Source: Leptolyngbyaceae cyanobacterium C42_A2020_001
Lineage (GTDB): Bacteria > Cyanobacteriota > Cyanobacteriia > Leptolyngbyales > Leptolyngbyaceae
Assembly (NCBI GenBank): GCA_015272515.1
Contig: JACYLN010000141.1
Coordinates: 1 to 64,000 of the forward strand
DNA: 64,000 nt
Reading direction: 5' to 3'
The position numbers and the translations under genes were made by a program. Under the pieces are notes generated by a model. The model had not been told where the DNA came from, made no database searches, and saw only the letters and a list, made by a program, of their open reading frames with translations. Of this stretch, positions 19,630 to 32,461 are shown one piece after another (positions within the stretch are counted from its first letter, which is position 1; every line of letters begins with the position of its first letter).

Positions 19630-21447
19630 ATGGCAAAGTTTCAGGATATTATCTACTACTACCGCAAATACTGGCTTGTATCGCTCCTTAGCTGTGCGGC
19701 GATGAGTGTCTTTGAGATTATTGACCTGTTTGTTCCCTATGCGATCGGTCAAATTCTCAATGTCCTCTCAAATCAGGCGCTCGATCGCCCTGTGCAAGCG
19801 GTGGTAGACGCGATCGCCCACCTGACCAAACAACCCGCAGAAAAACCACTCTCGCTACTCGTATTACTCTTTCTGATTTTTCTCGTATCCGTTGGGCGAG
19901 CACCTGTCCAACCCTGGCTGGGTCCCTGGTTTTTCTGGGATACTGCTCTCCGCGCCCGCCGTGATCATGCCCGCAACTCACTCGAAAAAATTCTCACCTT
20001 ACCACTGGAATTTTACGACGAAAACAATCCAGGACGGATTGCTGCCCGTGTTGCCAGAGGTCTCTCCAACCATATGTGGACCTATCCCGAAATTACGGGA
20101 CAAATGTTTCCCAAACTGTTTCGAGTCATTGGCATTTTTCTCGTTATCTGGCTGATTCAATGGCAAATTGCCCTGCTGTTGCTGCTGTCCTTTGTCAGTA
20201 TCATCGCGTTCAGCGTATCAGGCTTAACCAAGCTAGCGAAACAAGAAGAACAGCTCGAAAAATACATGGAGAACACGGAGAGCCGCACCTCGGAAATTAT
20301 TACCAACATCAAGACGGTGAAAGCATTTGCCACCGAATCCCAGGAACTTAATCGTCAAAAAGAACGGTTAGAACGGGAGTTCAAAGTGGTGGTCTATCGC
20401 ATTCACAAAGGCTACGTCACTTTGGGCACTCTAGAGCGCACTATCGTTCAGTCCTGTGTGTTTCTGGTGTTGGCGTGTACGCTCTGGGCAGCAGTCCAAA
20501 ATCAAATTTCCATTGGGCATTTCATCACCATCTTGACAGTTTCTAGCATGGCGTATGCCGAAGTTGAACCCATTAGCCAACTGGCAGAAATCTTTGCTCG
20601 TCGGTATGCATCCATGATCCGATTCCACGAATTGATGCAACTTCCAGCCGGGCAAGATGCCGGAAATCTGGTGGTTGATCCAGAAACGGCTCCAGCTTAT
20701 CAATTCACGGGCAAAGTAGAGTTATCTCATTTAACGTTCAGCTACAATCCAGGTCGTCCCGTATTGCAAAACATCAACCTTTTGATAGAGCCATACCAAA
20801 CAGTGGCATTAGTGGGGCGTTCTGGTTCGGGTAAATCAACGCTGGTGAAGCTCCTGTTTCGCTATTTTGAGCCAGATAGTGGGGCAGTGTTGATTGATGG
20901 TCAGGATATTCGTCGGCTCGATGTAACAGCCTATCGCAAACGGTTGGCGATCGTGCACCAAGAAGTGGATATTTTCAACGGTTCACTGTTGGATAATCTG
21001 ACTTACGGCAACCCTAGCGCCACATTTGAAGAAGTGGTAGAAGCGTGCAAGATTGCCCAAGCAGATGAATTTATTCGCCAAATGCCCAAAGGCTATGCAA
21101 CGACTGTAGGGGAGCGGGGAGTGCGCCTCTCCGGCGGGCAGCGGCAGCGGATCGGGATTGCACGTGCGCTGATTATGAACCCGGATGTGCTGATTTTTGA
21201 TGAGGCAACTTCCAGTCTGGATTATGAATCGGAACGGGCAATTCAGCTTGCGATGCGATCTATTCTTGGTACCCGCACCCTGATCATCATTGCTCACCGT
21301 TTGAGTACCGTTCGTGAAGCTGACAAAATCGTGGTGATGGACAAGGGACACATCACCGAAATTGGAAGCCATGCAGAATTGTTGAATCGGGGCGGAATTT
21401 ACCAACGCCTACACTCCTTGCAGGAAACAGGAGAATTGTTGGCGTAG
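19630..21447 (+). CDS. ABC transporter, fused permease and ATP-binding protein
   Basis: 605 aa; Walker A GRSGSGKST, signature LSGGQRQRIGIARALI, Walker B VLIFDEATSSLD. Confidence 0.95.
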   Translation: MAKFQDIIYYYRKYWLVSLLSCAAMSVFEIIDLFVPYAIGQILNVLSNQALDRPVQAVVDAIAHLTKQPAEKPLSLLVLLFLIFLVSVGRAPVQPWLGPWFFWDTALRARRDHARNSLEKILTLPLEFYDENNPGRIAARVARGLSNHMWTYPEITGQMFPKLFRVIGIFLVIWLIQWQIALLLLLSFVSIIAFSVSGLTKLAKQEEQLEKYMENTESRTSEIITNIKTVKAFATESQELNRQKERLEREFKVVVYRIHKGYVTLGTLERTIVQSCVFLVLACTLWAAVQNQISIGHFITILTVSSMAYAEVEPISQLAEIFARRYASMIRFHELMQLPAGQDAGNLVVDPETAPAYQFTGKVELSHLTFSYNPGRPVLQNINLLIEPYQTVALVGRSGSGKSTLVKLLFRYFEPDSGAVLIDGQDIRRLDVTAYRKRLAIVHQEVDIFNGSLLDNLTYGNPSATFEEVVEACKIAQADEFIRQMPKGYATTVGERGVRLSGGQRQRIGIARALIMNPDVLIFDEATSSLDYESERAIQLAMRSILGTRTLIIIAHRLSTVREADKIVVMDKGHITEIGSHAELLNRGGIYQRLHSLQETGELLA

Positions 21448-21691
21448 AAATGGAAAAGGGGAAATGGGGATAGGGTTAGATGGGTGGGTGAGTGGGTGGG
21501 TCAATCTAAAATCTTCTCCCCATACCTGATGCCCTAAACCCCTTACTCTCCCTCTCTCCCTTGTCTCCCTTCCATCTTCAGACAGAATGTTAAGGAAGTC
21601 TGATAGAAGGTGGGTAAGAAGGACGTTATCATCCAAAGTAATGCTCTTAACGAGCTGTGAATGTGTCGCCTCAGGGCAACCTGTGATTTGA

Positions 21692-22810
<1,119 letters not shown>

Positions 22811-22827
22811 AGGTGGATCATTCAAAA

Positions 22828-23160
22828 ATGGATCAATACTACAAGCCAGAGCACTTACCAAATTTTGGCAAGATCGGTGAAGGAAACCCGGAACTCGCAG
22901 ACAAATTTTTTGCGTATTACGGAGCGGTATTTGCAGAGGGTGCCCTTTCCACCCGTGAAAAAGCATTAATCGCGCTGGCGGTTGCTCATACGGTGCAGTG
23001 CCCTTATTGCATCGACGCTTACAGTAAAGAGTGTTTACAGCAGGGAGCAGACCTGGAACAAATGACAGAAACCGTTCACGTTGCAACGGCAATTCGAGGG
23101 GGAGCTTCACTGATTCATGGATTGCAGATGCTTGATCAGGTTAAGCAACTGGGAATGTAA
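22828..23160 (+). CDS. Carboxymuconolactone decarboxylase-like protein, arsenosugar biosynthesis-associated peroxidase-like family
   Basis: LSTREKALIALAVAHTVQCPYCIDAYSKECLQQGADLEQMTETVHVATAIRGGASLIHG; CxxC CMD motif; start ATG at 22828. Confidence 0.75.
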   Translation: MDQYYKPEHLPNFGKIGEGNPELADKFFAYYGAVFAEGALSTREKALIALAVAHTVQCPYCIDAYSKECLQQGADLEQMTETVHVATAIRGGASLIHGLQMLDQVKQLGM

Positions 23161-24316
23161 GGGGTGGTGGGAGCGCAGGTGACTCCTTACCCAGGGGAAG
23201 CGGTTGATCAGCTAGCAAATGCGCGATCGCTTTGACAAATTCTCCTTGCTTAAAGTAATTCTCCAGAATGCGACGGGCATTCGTGATGATGCGAGCCGCT
23301 TCATCAGGATTGTGTAAATAATAACTACACGTCTCCTCCAGATCCGAAAAATCCCACTCTATCGGCACATAGGTTTCATTTGGGTAATAAATACTGGGTG
23401 CCGTGTCAATGTGCTCCATTCTGGGTTTTACCAGCAGACAGTGATTGCAAACGGCTTCATAATCGCGCCAAGTCGTCTCACCCCACCCAAAGGGGCTAAC
23501 CACAATCCGGCTTCGCTCAATCTCATCCTGATAACGTTCTTTAGAAACCGTTCGCCGCTCTGGATACTCACCGCTTACAGCCAAGCGATATTTGGCACCC
23601 AACCGCTTTACTGCCTCAACCGCAACCATCCGGTAGTCGGTGTACCAATTGTGCGAATCATGGATAGAACCATAGGAAACATGACAAAAAACATCGATAT
23701 TCTTAGGCTTACGCCGTAGCTTTCGATGCTTCACTTTCCACCATAGGGGTTGAAACAAAGTTCTTTCATACTCTCTTCCAGTGACCACGTTCCAGCCCGT
23801 CGCGATTCGATGCTCATATCCTTGTGGAATCGCTGAACTAACTGACCAATCGCGCAAGTCAAAGCCCCACTCTTTGGCTAAGTAGTCTGTAATAACTGTT
23901 CCACCCAGCAGGGGTTGCCGATATTTTTGAATATCCTTAAGCCGCTGATACTTCAGGAAACGGTCCACGTAGGGCAACACTCCAAAGAATCGACTACTGA
24001 CTTGATCCCAAGGGTCAATAAAAAAGATTTTTCGATTCGGGTGAAGTGCACGGATAGTTTTTAGAGCTTGGAGCACTTGGTCTGGGTTTTCTCGCCAATC
24101 TGGACGGATAAATAGAACATCAACGTCTGGATCGACCCGCTTACATGCCTGCGTAATTTCCGCAATGGAAACTGCCTGAATGTGTCTAAATGTGAAGCCT
24201 AAAATCTGGGATAGGCGTTTGCGATTTACAAAGAATGGATCAAGTTGAACGGCAGCAATCCTGTCAATACGGGGGTCAGCATTGCCAATAATGAATGCTT
24301 TCATAGGGTGATGCAC
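23141..24316 (-). CDS. Probable glycosyltransferase (CgeB/family 1-like)
   Basis: 391 aa; C-terminal segment RIVVSPFGWGETTWRDYEAVCNHCLLVKPRMEHI...YYLHNPDEAARIITNARRI resembles CgeB-like glycosyltransferases. Confidence 0.55.
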   Translation of the reverse strand: MHHPMKAFIIGNADPRIDRIAAVQLDPFFVNRKRLSQILGFTFRHIQAVSIAEITQACKRVDPDVDVLFIRPDWRENPDQVLQALKTIRALHPNRKIFFIDPWDQVSSRFFGVLPYVDRFLKYQRLKDIQKYRQPLLGGTVITDYLAKEWGFDLRDWSVSSAIPQGYEHRIATGWNVVTGREYERTLFQPLWWKVKHRKLRRKPKNIDVFCHVSYGSIHDSHNWYTDYRMVAVEAVKRLGAKYRLAVSGEYPERRTVSKERYQDEIERSRIVVSPFGWGETTWRDYEAVCNHCLLVKPRMEHIDTAPSIYYPNETYVPIEWDFSDLEETCSYYLHNPDEAARIITNARRILENYFKQGEFVKAIAHLLADQPLPLGKESPALPPPLTFPVA

Positions 24317-24857
24317 AAAAATCTGAAGACAACGCGATCGCCTTACCCTGATTTGTAAACGTGTTTTGTTTTAGCTAAAAAAACAGCAGATGCCTTGACG
24401 AAGAAAAAACAACGAGGTGATTACGGAAGTTTAACCAATTTATTCGCCTTGTGTAATCCCTGCTTTGATAGGTGTCGTTGCATGACCATTAGGGAGAGAC
24501 CGCAGTTCATCGCTGCTTCACCCAGTTTTCTAAGTACCTTCACAGTGGCCAAATCTCAGATAAACCCTTGAAAGCCTTATTTCAAAGTAGTTTCTTCCGT
24601 TTAGCGAGAATGAAGCGTATGAGAAGGAAGAAATTCTCGAAGCAGATTAAATACGAGTACTGCAAAATTTAGACAACTTTTCTCAAGAAATCTTAACAAA
24701 GACAGAGGTGATCTGGATTTGTGAGGTTGTGATGAAATTTGGGTAACCTAAATGCAAAGCGACCCTATCAATCTTTTGTTAGCAACTAAAAGGTGTTAGG
24801 GCTGCTGGGATTTTTGGGTAAAACCAGCGTTGACACTAGAGGCATAGGAGTCATCCT

Positions 24858-25964
24858 GTGAGTCAAACAATGAATATGGAAGCGGTTGAAGTAGACAGTA
24901 TTGTTCAGCAGAGCTTTGAATTGAGTTTACAGGGACAGTATGAAGCTGCGATCGCTGCGCTGAACCGGGTGCTTGAGTTGCAACCAGATGTTTGGGACGT
25001 TTGGGTAGAAAAGGGTAAAGTGTTGCACGGCTTGGGGCAACTTGAGGAAGCGATCGCCTGCTTTGAACGCGCGATCGAACTCCAGCCAGATACGGCAATT
25101 TCTCATTACAGTCTCGGTTGGACAAGTTACTCACTTGGAAACTATGAAGCCGCCGCTGGAAGTTTCCAAACCGTATTAGAGCTAGATCCAGATTTTCCTG
25201 ATACTCACTACAGTCTGGGATTAACGCTTTATGCATCTGGTCAGTATGAAGCGGCTATTGGCTATTTGCGTCGGGCATTAGAGAAGCGGGGAGATTGCGC
25301 TGATGCCTGGTACTGTCAGGGTTTTTGCCTGTATGCTACCCACCGCTACGAAGGTGCGGTTCAACATTTCAATCATGTGCTGGAGTTGCAGCCAGATTAT
25401 CAGGAAGCTTATGTAGGACGGGGTGACGCACTTAAGGAATTGGGAGACTTTGAGGCGGCAATCTCTAGTTACAACAAAGCACTGGAGATAAGCCCAGAGG
25501 ATGCTGAAATTTTGTTCCGTCGGGCAATTTGCCTGAAGCAATTGGGACGGCAGGAGGAGTCACTTCATAGTTTCCAGCAGGTGGTTGAGTTAAATCCTGC
25601 TCATTGGGAAGCCTGGTATGGGCAGGCAGGTGCTCAACTGAAGTTAGGTGATTTTGAGGCGGCGATCGCCAGCTATGAGCAGGTTCTTGCGTTGAACCCC
25701 AACTCTTATGAATCCTGGTTTAATCGAGGGGTCGCATTGAAAAACCTGAATCGCCCAGCCGAAGCCGTTGCTAGCTACGACAAAGCGTTGGAACTTCGCC
25801 CTCATGATCATCGAGCCTGGAATAATCGGGGGGGAGTACTCGTTAGCATGGGCTGTTTAGCAGACGCGATCGCCTGCTTCGACAAAGTTTTGGAACTCAA
25901 TCCAAACGACACTAAAGCGCAACAAAACCGTGCAGCCCTCCAGAAGCGCCTGGATGCCAGTTAA
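24858..25964 (+). CDS. Tetratricopeptide repeat protein
   Basis: About ten 34-aa TPR units, e.g. GDFEAAISSYNKALEISPEDAEILFRRA. Confidence 0.93.
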   Translation: MSQTMNMEAVEVDSIVQQSFELSLQGQYEAAIAALNRVLELQPDVWDVWVEKGKVLHGLGQLEEAIACFERAIELQPDTAISHYSLGWTSYSLGNYEAAAGSFQTVLELDPDFPDTHYSLGLTLYASGQYEAAIGYLRRALEKRGDCADAWYCQGFCLYATHRYEGAVQHFNHVLELQPDYQEAYVGRGDALKELGDFEAAISSYNKALEISPEDAEILFRRAICLKQLGRQEESLHSFQQVVELNPAHWEAWYGQAGAQLKLGDFEAAIASYEQVLALNPNSYESWFNRGVALKNLNRPAEAVASYDKALELRPHDHRAWNNRGGVLVSMGCLADAIACFDKVLELNPNDTKAQQNRAALQKRLDAS

Positions 25965-26027
25965 AGCGTTGCCTTAGGGAACACAAACTCTCATTCCCCC
26001 ATCCCCTATCTTCCCATTCCCCATTCT

Positions 26028-26453
26028 CTATTTCTCGCCTGATTCCTGGCAAACATACTTCCATAGAGGATGGCTTGGGCCCTGTTTGCGGATGCGAAGG
26101 ACGGCTTCTTCCAGGCGGCGCTGATCCCGTTTGGGTACACCAAATAGGATGTTGCGGCTTTGCCAAACCAGGATCGACGTTGTTACAGCGACGCAGAAGA
26201 ACAAGCCCAGCGCTGGAACAGGATGAAAGTGAAATCCATAATAAACAGATGCCCAGGTGAAATACTCCAACATTAGTGAAATTGGGTAACGCAAGCCCCA
26301 CAGACTCAGTGTGCCAACCGTTAGCCACAGCACGCCCGCAAACAGCCACCGTCCCCCTACCGTGAGATGATGCAAACGCATAACTTGTTGCTGAAAAGTC
26401 GCGTCCATTTCAACGGCAGCGTTAAACGAGGAGTGATCTGGTGGCTGATTCAT
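26028..26453 (-). CDS. Hypothetical membrane protein
   Basis: 141 aa with two hydrophobic stretches. Confidence 0.55.
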   Translation of the reverse strand: MNQPPDHSSFNAAVEMDATFQQQVMRLHHLTVGGRWLFAGVLWLTVGTLSLWGLRYPISLMLEYFTWASVYYGFHFHPVPALGLFFCVAVTTSILVWQSRNILFGVPKRDQRRLEEAVLRIRKQGPSHPLWKYVCQESGEK

Positions 26454-26492
26454 TGAGTACCCATCACTAAAACGTTAATGAGTCTATCTCGA

Positions 26493-27485
26493 TCATGCTT
26501 CATCAGAGCGAGGCATAACATCACCCAGAGAGGGCGACATAGCAGCGGTTGCATAAGCTTTACCAGTGCGTTCTCGCCACAACGCCAACAGCGTACTGGC
26601 AATGAAAATGCTGGAATAAGCTCCCGCAGCAAAACCGATAATCAACGCCAGTGCAAAGTTTTTTAAGGTTTCGCCACCAAACAGCATAATGGAAACCAGG
26701 CTGAGCAATGTGGTCATCGTGGTATTGATGGAACGCGTTAGGGTTTGATTCACCGCTTCATCCACGATGTCGTTAATGTGCCGTTCGGGGTTTAGGGTAA
26801 TGGTTTCGCGGATGCGATCGTAAATTACAACCGTATCATTAACCGAAAAGCCAACAATGGTGAGTAGTGCCACGATAAACAGGGAATCAACTTCGGTGCC
26901 AAACACCAACCCCAAAATGGCGAAAATCCCGACCGTAATCAAGACATCGTGCAGCAGGGCGACGAGTGAAAAAACAGCGTAGTCTAACTGGAATCTCAGA
27001 CTTAGGTAAATCGTGATGCCCACAAAAGACACCAGTAATGCCAGTAGACCGGAGCTAAAAAGCTGTTGCCCAATCACCGGACCAACTGTATCGATCTGAG
27101 TTTTCGTGATATCGAATGTACCCAGTTTCTCGCTTAACGCCGTTTGCAACCTGGTACGCTGTTCTCCAGATAAAGGAGAGGTGCGGATCGTAACTCCTAC
27201 CTGTTTGCCGGAGCGATCAGTAATTGCTTGAATACTGCTACTCCCTAATCCTTCGGTTGCCAGCACTTCACGGGCAGCAGCAATGTCGATGGGTTGGTCG
27301 CAGTTATTGACTTTGGGACAGTCCAACTCAAATTGGAGGCGAGTCCCACCCACAAAATCTAAACTGGGACGGAGCGGTGCGCCGTATCGTTGCCAGGATA
27401 TCAACATGGCGACAATCCCAGCCAAAATGACCGCAGAGGAAATCGCCCACCAAAGTTTTCGTTGCCGAATGACTTGAAGCTTCAT
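26493..27485 (-). CDS. secF: Protein translocase subunit SecF
   Basis: [30 protein letters not shown]; adjacent to secD. Confidence 0.96.
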   Translation of the reverse strand: MKLQVIRQRKLWWAISSAVILAGIVAMLISWQRYGAPLRPSLDFVGGTRLQFELDCPKVNNCDQPIDIAAAREVLATEGLGSSSIQAITDRSGKQVGVTIRTSPLSGEQRTRLQTALSEKLGTFDITKTQIDTVGPVIGQQLFSSGLLALLVSFVGITIYLSLRFQLDYAVFSLVALLHDVLITVGIFAILGLVFGTEVDSLFIVALLTIVGFSVNDTVVIYDRIRETITLNPERHINDIVDEAVNQTLTRSINTTMTTLLSLVSIMLFGGETLKNFALALIIGFAAGAYSSIFIASTLLALWRERTGKAYATAAMSPSLGDVMPRSDEA

Positions 27486-27495
27486 GGAATTTTGC

Positions 27496-28917
27496 CTACG
27501 CCTCCACCTTCGTTCCTTTCAAATTGGGACAGTAGTATTCGGGCTTACGCAACCCTTGAAAACTGATGGCATAGAGCATTAAGGTGCGGCTGCAAGTTAC
27601 GGCTGTGAACATACTGATGACCACACCAATTCCAAGAGTGAGGGCAAATCCTTTGACCAGACCCGCACCCAGAAAAAAGAGTGCCAAACAGGCAATGACA
27701 GTGGTGACGTTACTATCAAGAATGCTGGAGAAAGCTCGGTAGAAGCCAGCCTCGACTGAACGGTACAAGCTTTTTCCGGCTCGTAGTTCTTCTCTGGTGC
27801 GCTCAAAAATCAGGACGTTGGCATCTACTGCCATGCCAATGCTGAGAATGAAGCCAGCGATGCCTGGGAGGGTGAGGGTGACTCCTAGCAGAACAAACAC
27901 TGCAAAGGTCAGGATGGCATAAATAATCAGAGCAAGGTCGGCGATCGCGCCAGGAAGCCGATAGTAAAGCACCATAAACACCAACACCAGCAACAATCCA
28001 CCGATCGCTGCGTAGATACTGCGTTGAATGCTGTCTCGTCCCAACGTTGCGCCCACCGTCCGGTTTTCTACAATTTCAACCGGGAATGGTAAAGAACCTC
28101 CGCGTAATTGAATTGCCAGTTCGTTGGCGCTTTGAGCTGTGAAGTTACCTTGAATTACGGCATTTCCGCCTGTGATTCCGGTTTGAGCGTGTTCAACGCC
28201 TACCACCGGGGAGCTAATTAAGCGATTGTCTAGAAAGATGCCAAGAGTTCGCCCGGTGCCTGCCAGACTCTTTGTAAGATCGGCAAACAGCTTTGCGCCC
28301 TGACCATCAAATTGCAGGGTCACGTTCCAGTCATTTGAAACAGAGGAGGCTGGCTGCGTTCCAGCATTCGTCAAATTATCACCAGTTAGACCCGTCTTTT
28401 CGTATAGTTGGTCATACAGTGCAGTCAGTTGCTTTTGCTTCTCTTGAATGGCTGCTTGATTTGCAGCGATCGCAGTCAACTCTCCAGACTTCTTCAGCGC
28501 AGCTTGTTTAGCTTCAAGCTCTGCCAGTTCGCCCGCTCGTACCGCTACCTGCGTTCGTACTTCTGGTTTAGACAATTCGCGACGAAAATCTAATTGAGCC
28601 GTTCCACCCAGGATCCGCTCCGCCTCTTGGGGGTCGCTGACACCCGGCAATTGCACCAAAATTTGATCTTTGCCCGCTGGCACCACGAGCGATTCCGAAA
28701 CCCCCAGTTCGTTGACTCGTCCTTCAATGACTTTAAGGACGGCATTCAAGTCTTCCTGAGTAATCTCTTGCTTTTTCTCAGTCGGTTTCACCTGAACTGT
28801 GAGTTGAGAGCCACCCCGCAAATCCAAGCCTAACTGAGTCGGGAGCGTGAAAATCACCCCGATCGCGCCTGCCACCAATGCCGCAATCAGGATCAAAAGC
28901 AACCGTTGTCTTCCCAT
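27496..28917 (-). CDS. secD: Protein translocase subunit SecD
   Basis: [38 protein letters not shown]. Confidence 0.96.
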   Translation of the reverse strand: MGRQRLLLILIAALVAGAIGVIFTLPTQLGLDLRGGSQLTVQVKPTEKKQEITQEDLNAVLKVIEGRVNELGVSESLVVPAGKDQILVQLPGVSDPQEAERILGGTAQLDFRRELSKPEVRTQVAVRAGELAELEAKQAALKKSGELTAIAANQAAIQEKQKQLTALYDQLYEKTGLTGDNLTNAGTQPASSVSNDWNVTLQFDGQGAKLFADLTKSLAGTGRTLGIFLDNRLISSPVVGVEHAQTGITGGNAVIQGNFTAQSANELAIQLRGGSLPFPVEIVENRTVGATLGRDSIQRSIYAAIGGLLLVLVFMVLYYRLPGAIADLALIIYAILTFAVFVLLGVTLTLPGIAGFILSIGMAVDANVLIFERTREELRAGKSLYRSVEAGFYRAFSSILDSNVTTVIACLALFFLGAGLVKGFALTLGIGVVISMFTAVTCSRTLMLYAISFQGLRKPEYYCPNLKGTKVEA

Positions 28918-28992
28918 ACTGTGACCCTTGTAACAAAGGTTATGATAGCGCTTTCAGATGAGTGTGAGAGTTGAAAATCACCCTTCACGCTT

Positions 28993-29976
28993 TTAAAGTT
29001 GCCCATCTACTATCTTCTTCACGGCTTCTGCGATTTGCTGAGGTTGCACAATCGTCAAACTTTCTAGCGTGCCATTGTAAGGGGTGGGGATGTCTTGGGA
29101 TGACAGGCGAATTACCGGGGCATCCAGTTCATCAAAGAAGCGATCGTTGATGGAAGCCACAATTTCGGCACCAATGCCACCCGTTCGCATACATTCTTCC
29201 ACCACAACCACGCGATGGGTTTTGCAAATTGATGTACCAATCGTGTCAAAATCCAGCGGCTTCAGCGACAACAAATCGATAACTTCTGGGTCATAGCCCT
29301 CTTTCTCAAGCGTTTTAGCTGCCTGCACTGTGTGATGGCGCATTCGAGAATAGGTGAGGACAGTGACATCGTTACCTGGACGGACGACCTCTGCCTTGTC
29401 TAGCGGTAAATAGTATTCCTCGTCGGGTAGATTCTCTTTGAGGTTATAGAGTAATACGTGTTCAAAGAATAGAACTGGGTTATCATCCCGGATGGCAGAC
29501 TTTAACAATCCTTTTGCGTTGTAAGGGGTAGAACATGCGACGATTTTTAGCCCCGGAACTGCCTGGAAGTAAGCTTCTAGCCGCTGGGAGTGCTCGGCTC
29601 CTAACTGCCGCCCAACCCCACCAGGTCCTCGAATCACGACTGGAATCTTAAAGTTGCCGCCAGAGGTATATCGCAGCATCCCAGCGTTGTTGGCAATCTG
29701 GTTAAACGCCAGTAGCAAAAAGCCCATGTTCATGCCTTCGATAATCGGGCGTAAACCCGTCATCGCTGCGCCAACTGCCATTCCGGTAAAGCTGTTCTCT
29801 GCGATTGGAGTATCCAACAAACGCAATTCACCATACTTTTTGTAGAGATCTTTGGTGACCTTATAGGAACCCCCGTAGTGCCCTACATCTTCACCCATGA
29901 CCAATACAGTCGGATCTTTCGCCATTTCCTCATCGATCGCTTCACGGAGGGCATTGAAGAGAAGGGTTTCTGCCAT
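28993..29976 (-). CDS. pdhB: Pyruvate dehydrogenase E1 component beta subunit
   Basis: 327 aa; [44 protein letters not shown]..., ...[11 protein letters not shown]. Confidence 0.93.
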   Translation of the reverse strand: MAETLLFNALREAIDEEMAKDPTVLVMGEDVGHYGGSYKVTKDLYKKYGELRLLDTPIAENSFTGMAVGAAMTGLRPIIEGMNMGFLLLAFNQIANNAGMLRYTSGGNFKIPVVIRGPGGVGRQLGAEHSQRLEAYFQAVPGLKIVACSTPYNAKGLLKSAIRDDNPVLFFEHVLLYNLKENLPDEEYYLPLDKAEVVRPGNDVTVLTYSRMRHHTVQAAKTLEKEGYDPEVIDLLSLKPLDFDTIGTSICKTHRVVVVEECMRTGGIGAEIVASINDRFFDELDAPVIRLSSQDIPTPYNGTLESLTIVQPQQIAEAVKKIVDGQL

Positions 29977-30193
29977 TAGTTCCTCAATTACTCAAAACCA
30001 ATCATCCATTTTAGATCACAGAGATGCAATTACCAAGATTCAGCAATCTAAAATTCTCAGCCCATACCCCATACCCCGCATCCTTTACTCCGTACCCCAT
30101 CACCTCCCTCCTACCTGCCGCCCCTCCACAAAAGTTCTTAAGTACCCAACGCTCTCTGTTACAATAGCTGCGTTGTTCAGCCGGATAGCATCG

Positions 30194-30697
30194 TTGAGTC
30201 AGTCCATCAACATTCCAAAAGTCGATGATTTTCTGCAAGAGTTAGCGACAATCCAGCAAACAGGCTCTAAGCGAATTGCGTTGCTGGGATCTCGTCATGT
30301 GCCGATTACTCATCAGAAGCTCATCGAAATTATGAGTTATGCCCTCGTTCTGGAAGGCAATCGACTGATTACGTCAGGAGCCACTGGCGCAAATCTAGCG
30401 GCAATTCGGGGTGCAATGCGGGCAGATCCCTCTTTATTGACGGTGATTTTGCCACAAAGCTTGGAGCGTCAGCCCCGTGAATCGCGTGAGCAACTCGAAC
30501 AGGTCATGCATCTGGTTGAGAATCCCGACAATGACACGCTTTCACTGGCAGAAGCTAGTGCGATTTGCAATCAGGAAATTGTTTCTCGATGCCAGCAGTT
30601 AATTTGTTTTGCGTTCCACGACAGCGGTACGCTGCTCAAAACGTGTCAAGAAGCTGAAGAGCAGCGAAAAATTGTGACTTTGTTTTACTTTGACTAA
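30194..30697 (+). CDS. DprA/Smf-like 'DNA recombination-mediator protein A'
   Basis: IALLGSRHVPITHQKLIEIMSYALVLEGNRLITSGATGANLAAIRGAMRADPSLLTVILPQSL; likely TTG start at 30194 (LSQSINIPKVDDFLQELA), so the ORF-track start is over-extended. Confidence 0.75.
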   Translation: MSQSINIPKVDDFLQELATIQQTGSKRIALLGSRHVPITHQKLIEIMSYALVLEGNRLITSGATGANLAAIRGAMRADPSLLTVILPQSLERQPRESREQLEQVMHLVENPDNDTLSLAEASAICNQEIVSRCQQLICFAFHDSGTLLKTCQEAEEQRKIVTLFYFD

Positions 30698-30716
30698 TAG
30701 GGTTTGTTAAAACTTA

Positions 30717-31289
30717 TTACTTAGAAATATACCGAGCGGTTGCCTTTTTAAGTACACGAAAATAGATAGCAAAGGTTGAAAGCGCGATCGCTACATACGC
30801 GATCGCATAGGAAAGATTGACATAACACAAAATAACAAACGGGACGAGCGTTGTTACAAGCGAAAAGAAACCTAAAAATGCTCTAAACGTCATTCGATAG
30901 CTATCAATTAGTTTGATTTCTTTTTCAAGATTTAAATTAAAAACTTTTGAAGAATCCCGTTCTTTCAGTTCTTTTCTAATTTCTTCCTCATAGCCTTGTA
31001 GGTTGTCTGCAAAGAAAATAATAAATGATTGTTTGACTAAATTCCAAAATCCGATAACTGCAATAATTAGCAGCAAACTTAAAAAACCAAGAAACAAAAG
31101 CCCACTGTAATCAATTCTGGGATTTGCCAATATAATCACGTCTACAACGGGCTTCCAAAGCGCGATCGTTGCCCCAATTACCCCCATCAATTTAAAATCT
31201 TCAAAAGCGCTTTTAATATATTCTTCGGCTTTTTCATTCAACCGTACGTACTCTTTATAAAGATAATCCAATCGTTGCTCGGTGGTCAT
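30717..31289 (-). CDS. Hypothetical four-TM protein
   Basis: 190 aa; AT-richer than its neighbours; paired hydrophobic segments in both halves. Confidence 0.6.
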   Translation of the reverse strand: MTTEQRLDYLYKEYVRLNEKAEEYIKSAFEDFKLMGVIGATIALWKPVVDVIILANPRIDYSGLLFLGFLSLLLIIAVIGFWNLVKQSFIIFFADNLQGYEEEIRKELKERDSSKVFNLNLEKEIKLIDSYRMTFRAFLGFFSLVTTLVPFVILCYVNLSYAIAYVAIALSTFAIYFRVLKKATARYISK

Positions 31290-31327
31290 AAATGAGATGT
31301 AGATTCAACTCTATTAAAAATAGTCCT

Positions 31328-32101
31328 TTAAAAATGCTCTTTCATCCCTCGCAGGCGGGTAAAAGTTTGAACTTCATTGTTCGCTTTAGTAACCATTTGC
31401 AAATGTTTATCATCCCAACGTAAGAATGGATTGGTGCGTTTTTCGATACCCAAGTTTGCAGGAATGGTTGCTTCAGAGCGATCGCGCATTGCCTTCACTT
31501 CTACAAAACGCTGCTGCAAGTCGCGATTATCAACATCCACCGTTAGAGCAAATTGCAGGTTTTTGAGTGTGTACTCATGGGCACACCAAACCCGTGTGCT
31601 GTCTGGAAGGTTGCGGAGTTTGTCAAGCGACCTGATCATCTGGGCAGGCGTGCCCTCAAATAAACGACCACAGCCACCAGAAAATAGCGTATCGCCGCAA
31701 AATAAATCGCCCATCTCATCCGCCTGAACAGGTGCGAAGTAGTAAGCAATGTGGGCGCGAGTGTGACCCGGAACAAAAAAAACTTCGGCAACGCGATCGC
31801 CAAACGTGACGCGATCGCCCTCCTGCAAAAACACCTGCTGCCCCGGAATCCTACCTCGGTCTTCAGCCCCTCCATAAATCACTGCACCTGGAAACGAGCG
31901 TAGTAATTGAGTGTTCCCGCCTACATGATCAGCATGATGATGGGTGTTGAAGATCGCTATCAGGTTTGCGCCCAACTCATCCAATGTACGAAGAACGGGT
32001 GTGGCATCGGCTGGATCAACGACTGCCGCAATTTGCTGTTCTGGCTCATGCAACAAAAAGATGTAGTTGTCAGACAAGGCTGGAAGCCGATGGATTTTCA
32101 T
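31328..32101 (-). CDS. gloB: Hydroxyacylglutathione hydrolase (glyoxalase II)
   Basis: [14 protein letters not shown] metallo-beta-lactamase motif; [33 protein letters not shown]. Confidence 0.96.
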   Translation of the reverse strand: MKIHRLPALSDNYIFLLHEPEQQIAAVVDPADATPVLRTLDELGANLIAIFNTHHHADHVGGNTQLLRSFPGAVIYGGAEDRGRIPGQQVFLQEGDRVTFGDRVAEVFFVPGHTRAHIAYYFAPVQADEMGDLFCGDTLFSGGCGRLFEGTPAQMIRSLDKLRNLPDSTRVWCAHEYTLKNLQFALTVDVDNRDLQQRFVEVKAMRDRSEATIPANLGIEKRTNPFLRWDDKHLQMVTKANNEVQTFTRLRGMKEHF

Positions 32102-32215
32102 AAAGCTTTGAGAAAGATTTGAGAAATTTTCTGTGTGCTGTGGATACAGCTAAACTCCACAGGGCATGATTGAATATAAACGAAAGGTTAAGAATCAGGG
32201 TGTTACGGATACAAT

Positions 32216-32428
32216 ATGCGCTCAGCATCTAATGGAATCAATAAAACTAATTCCTCTATCCAAGATACTGTCAGGCGAATTATTTCGTCTGGTCAAATAA
32301 CTCGCCATGAGCATCTAGCACTGACCTCGGCATTGTTGTCGAATCAGCACGTTACGGATGAGGACCGATTACAGATCAACCAGGTTATAGAGCATACCCA
32401 ATTGGGCAAGCTCAAGCTGGTGAATTAA
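32216..32428 (+). CDS. Small hypothetical protein
   Basis: 70 aa; SIQDTVRRIISSGQITRHEHLALTSALLSNQHVTDEDRLQINQVIEHTQLGKLKLVN has the look of a small conserved cyanobacterial family. Confidence 0.6.
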   Translation: MRSASNGINKTNSSIQDTVRRIISSGQITRHEHLALTSALLSNQHVTDEDRLQINQVIEHTQLGKLKLVN

Positions 32429-32461
32429 GCAAACGGCTAAATTAACTGATTTGTCGGTCTA

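Noticed and set aside
29897-30193. N-terminal 99 codons of the ORF 29897..30697
   Set aside because: Overlaps pdhB antisense and a C-rich intergenic repeat; the DprA-like protein plausibly starts at TTG 30194.
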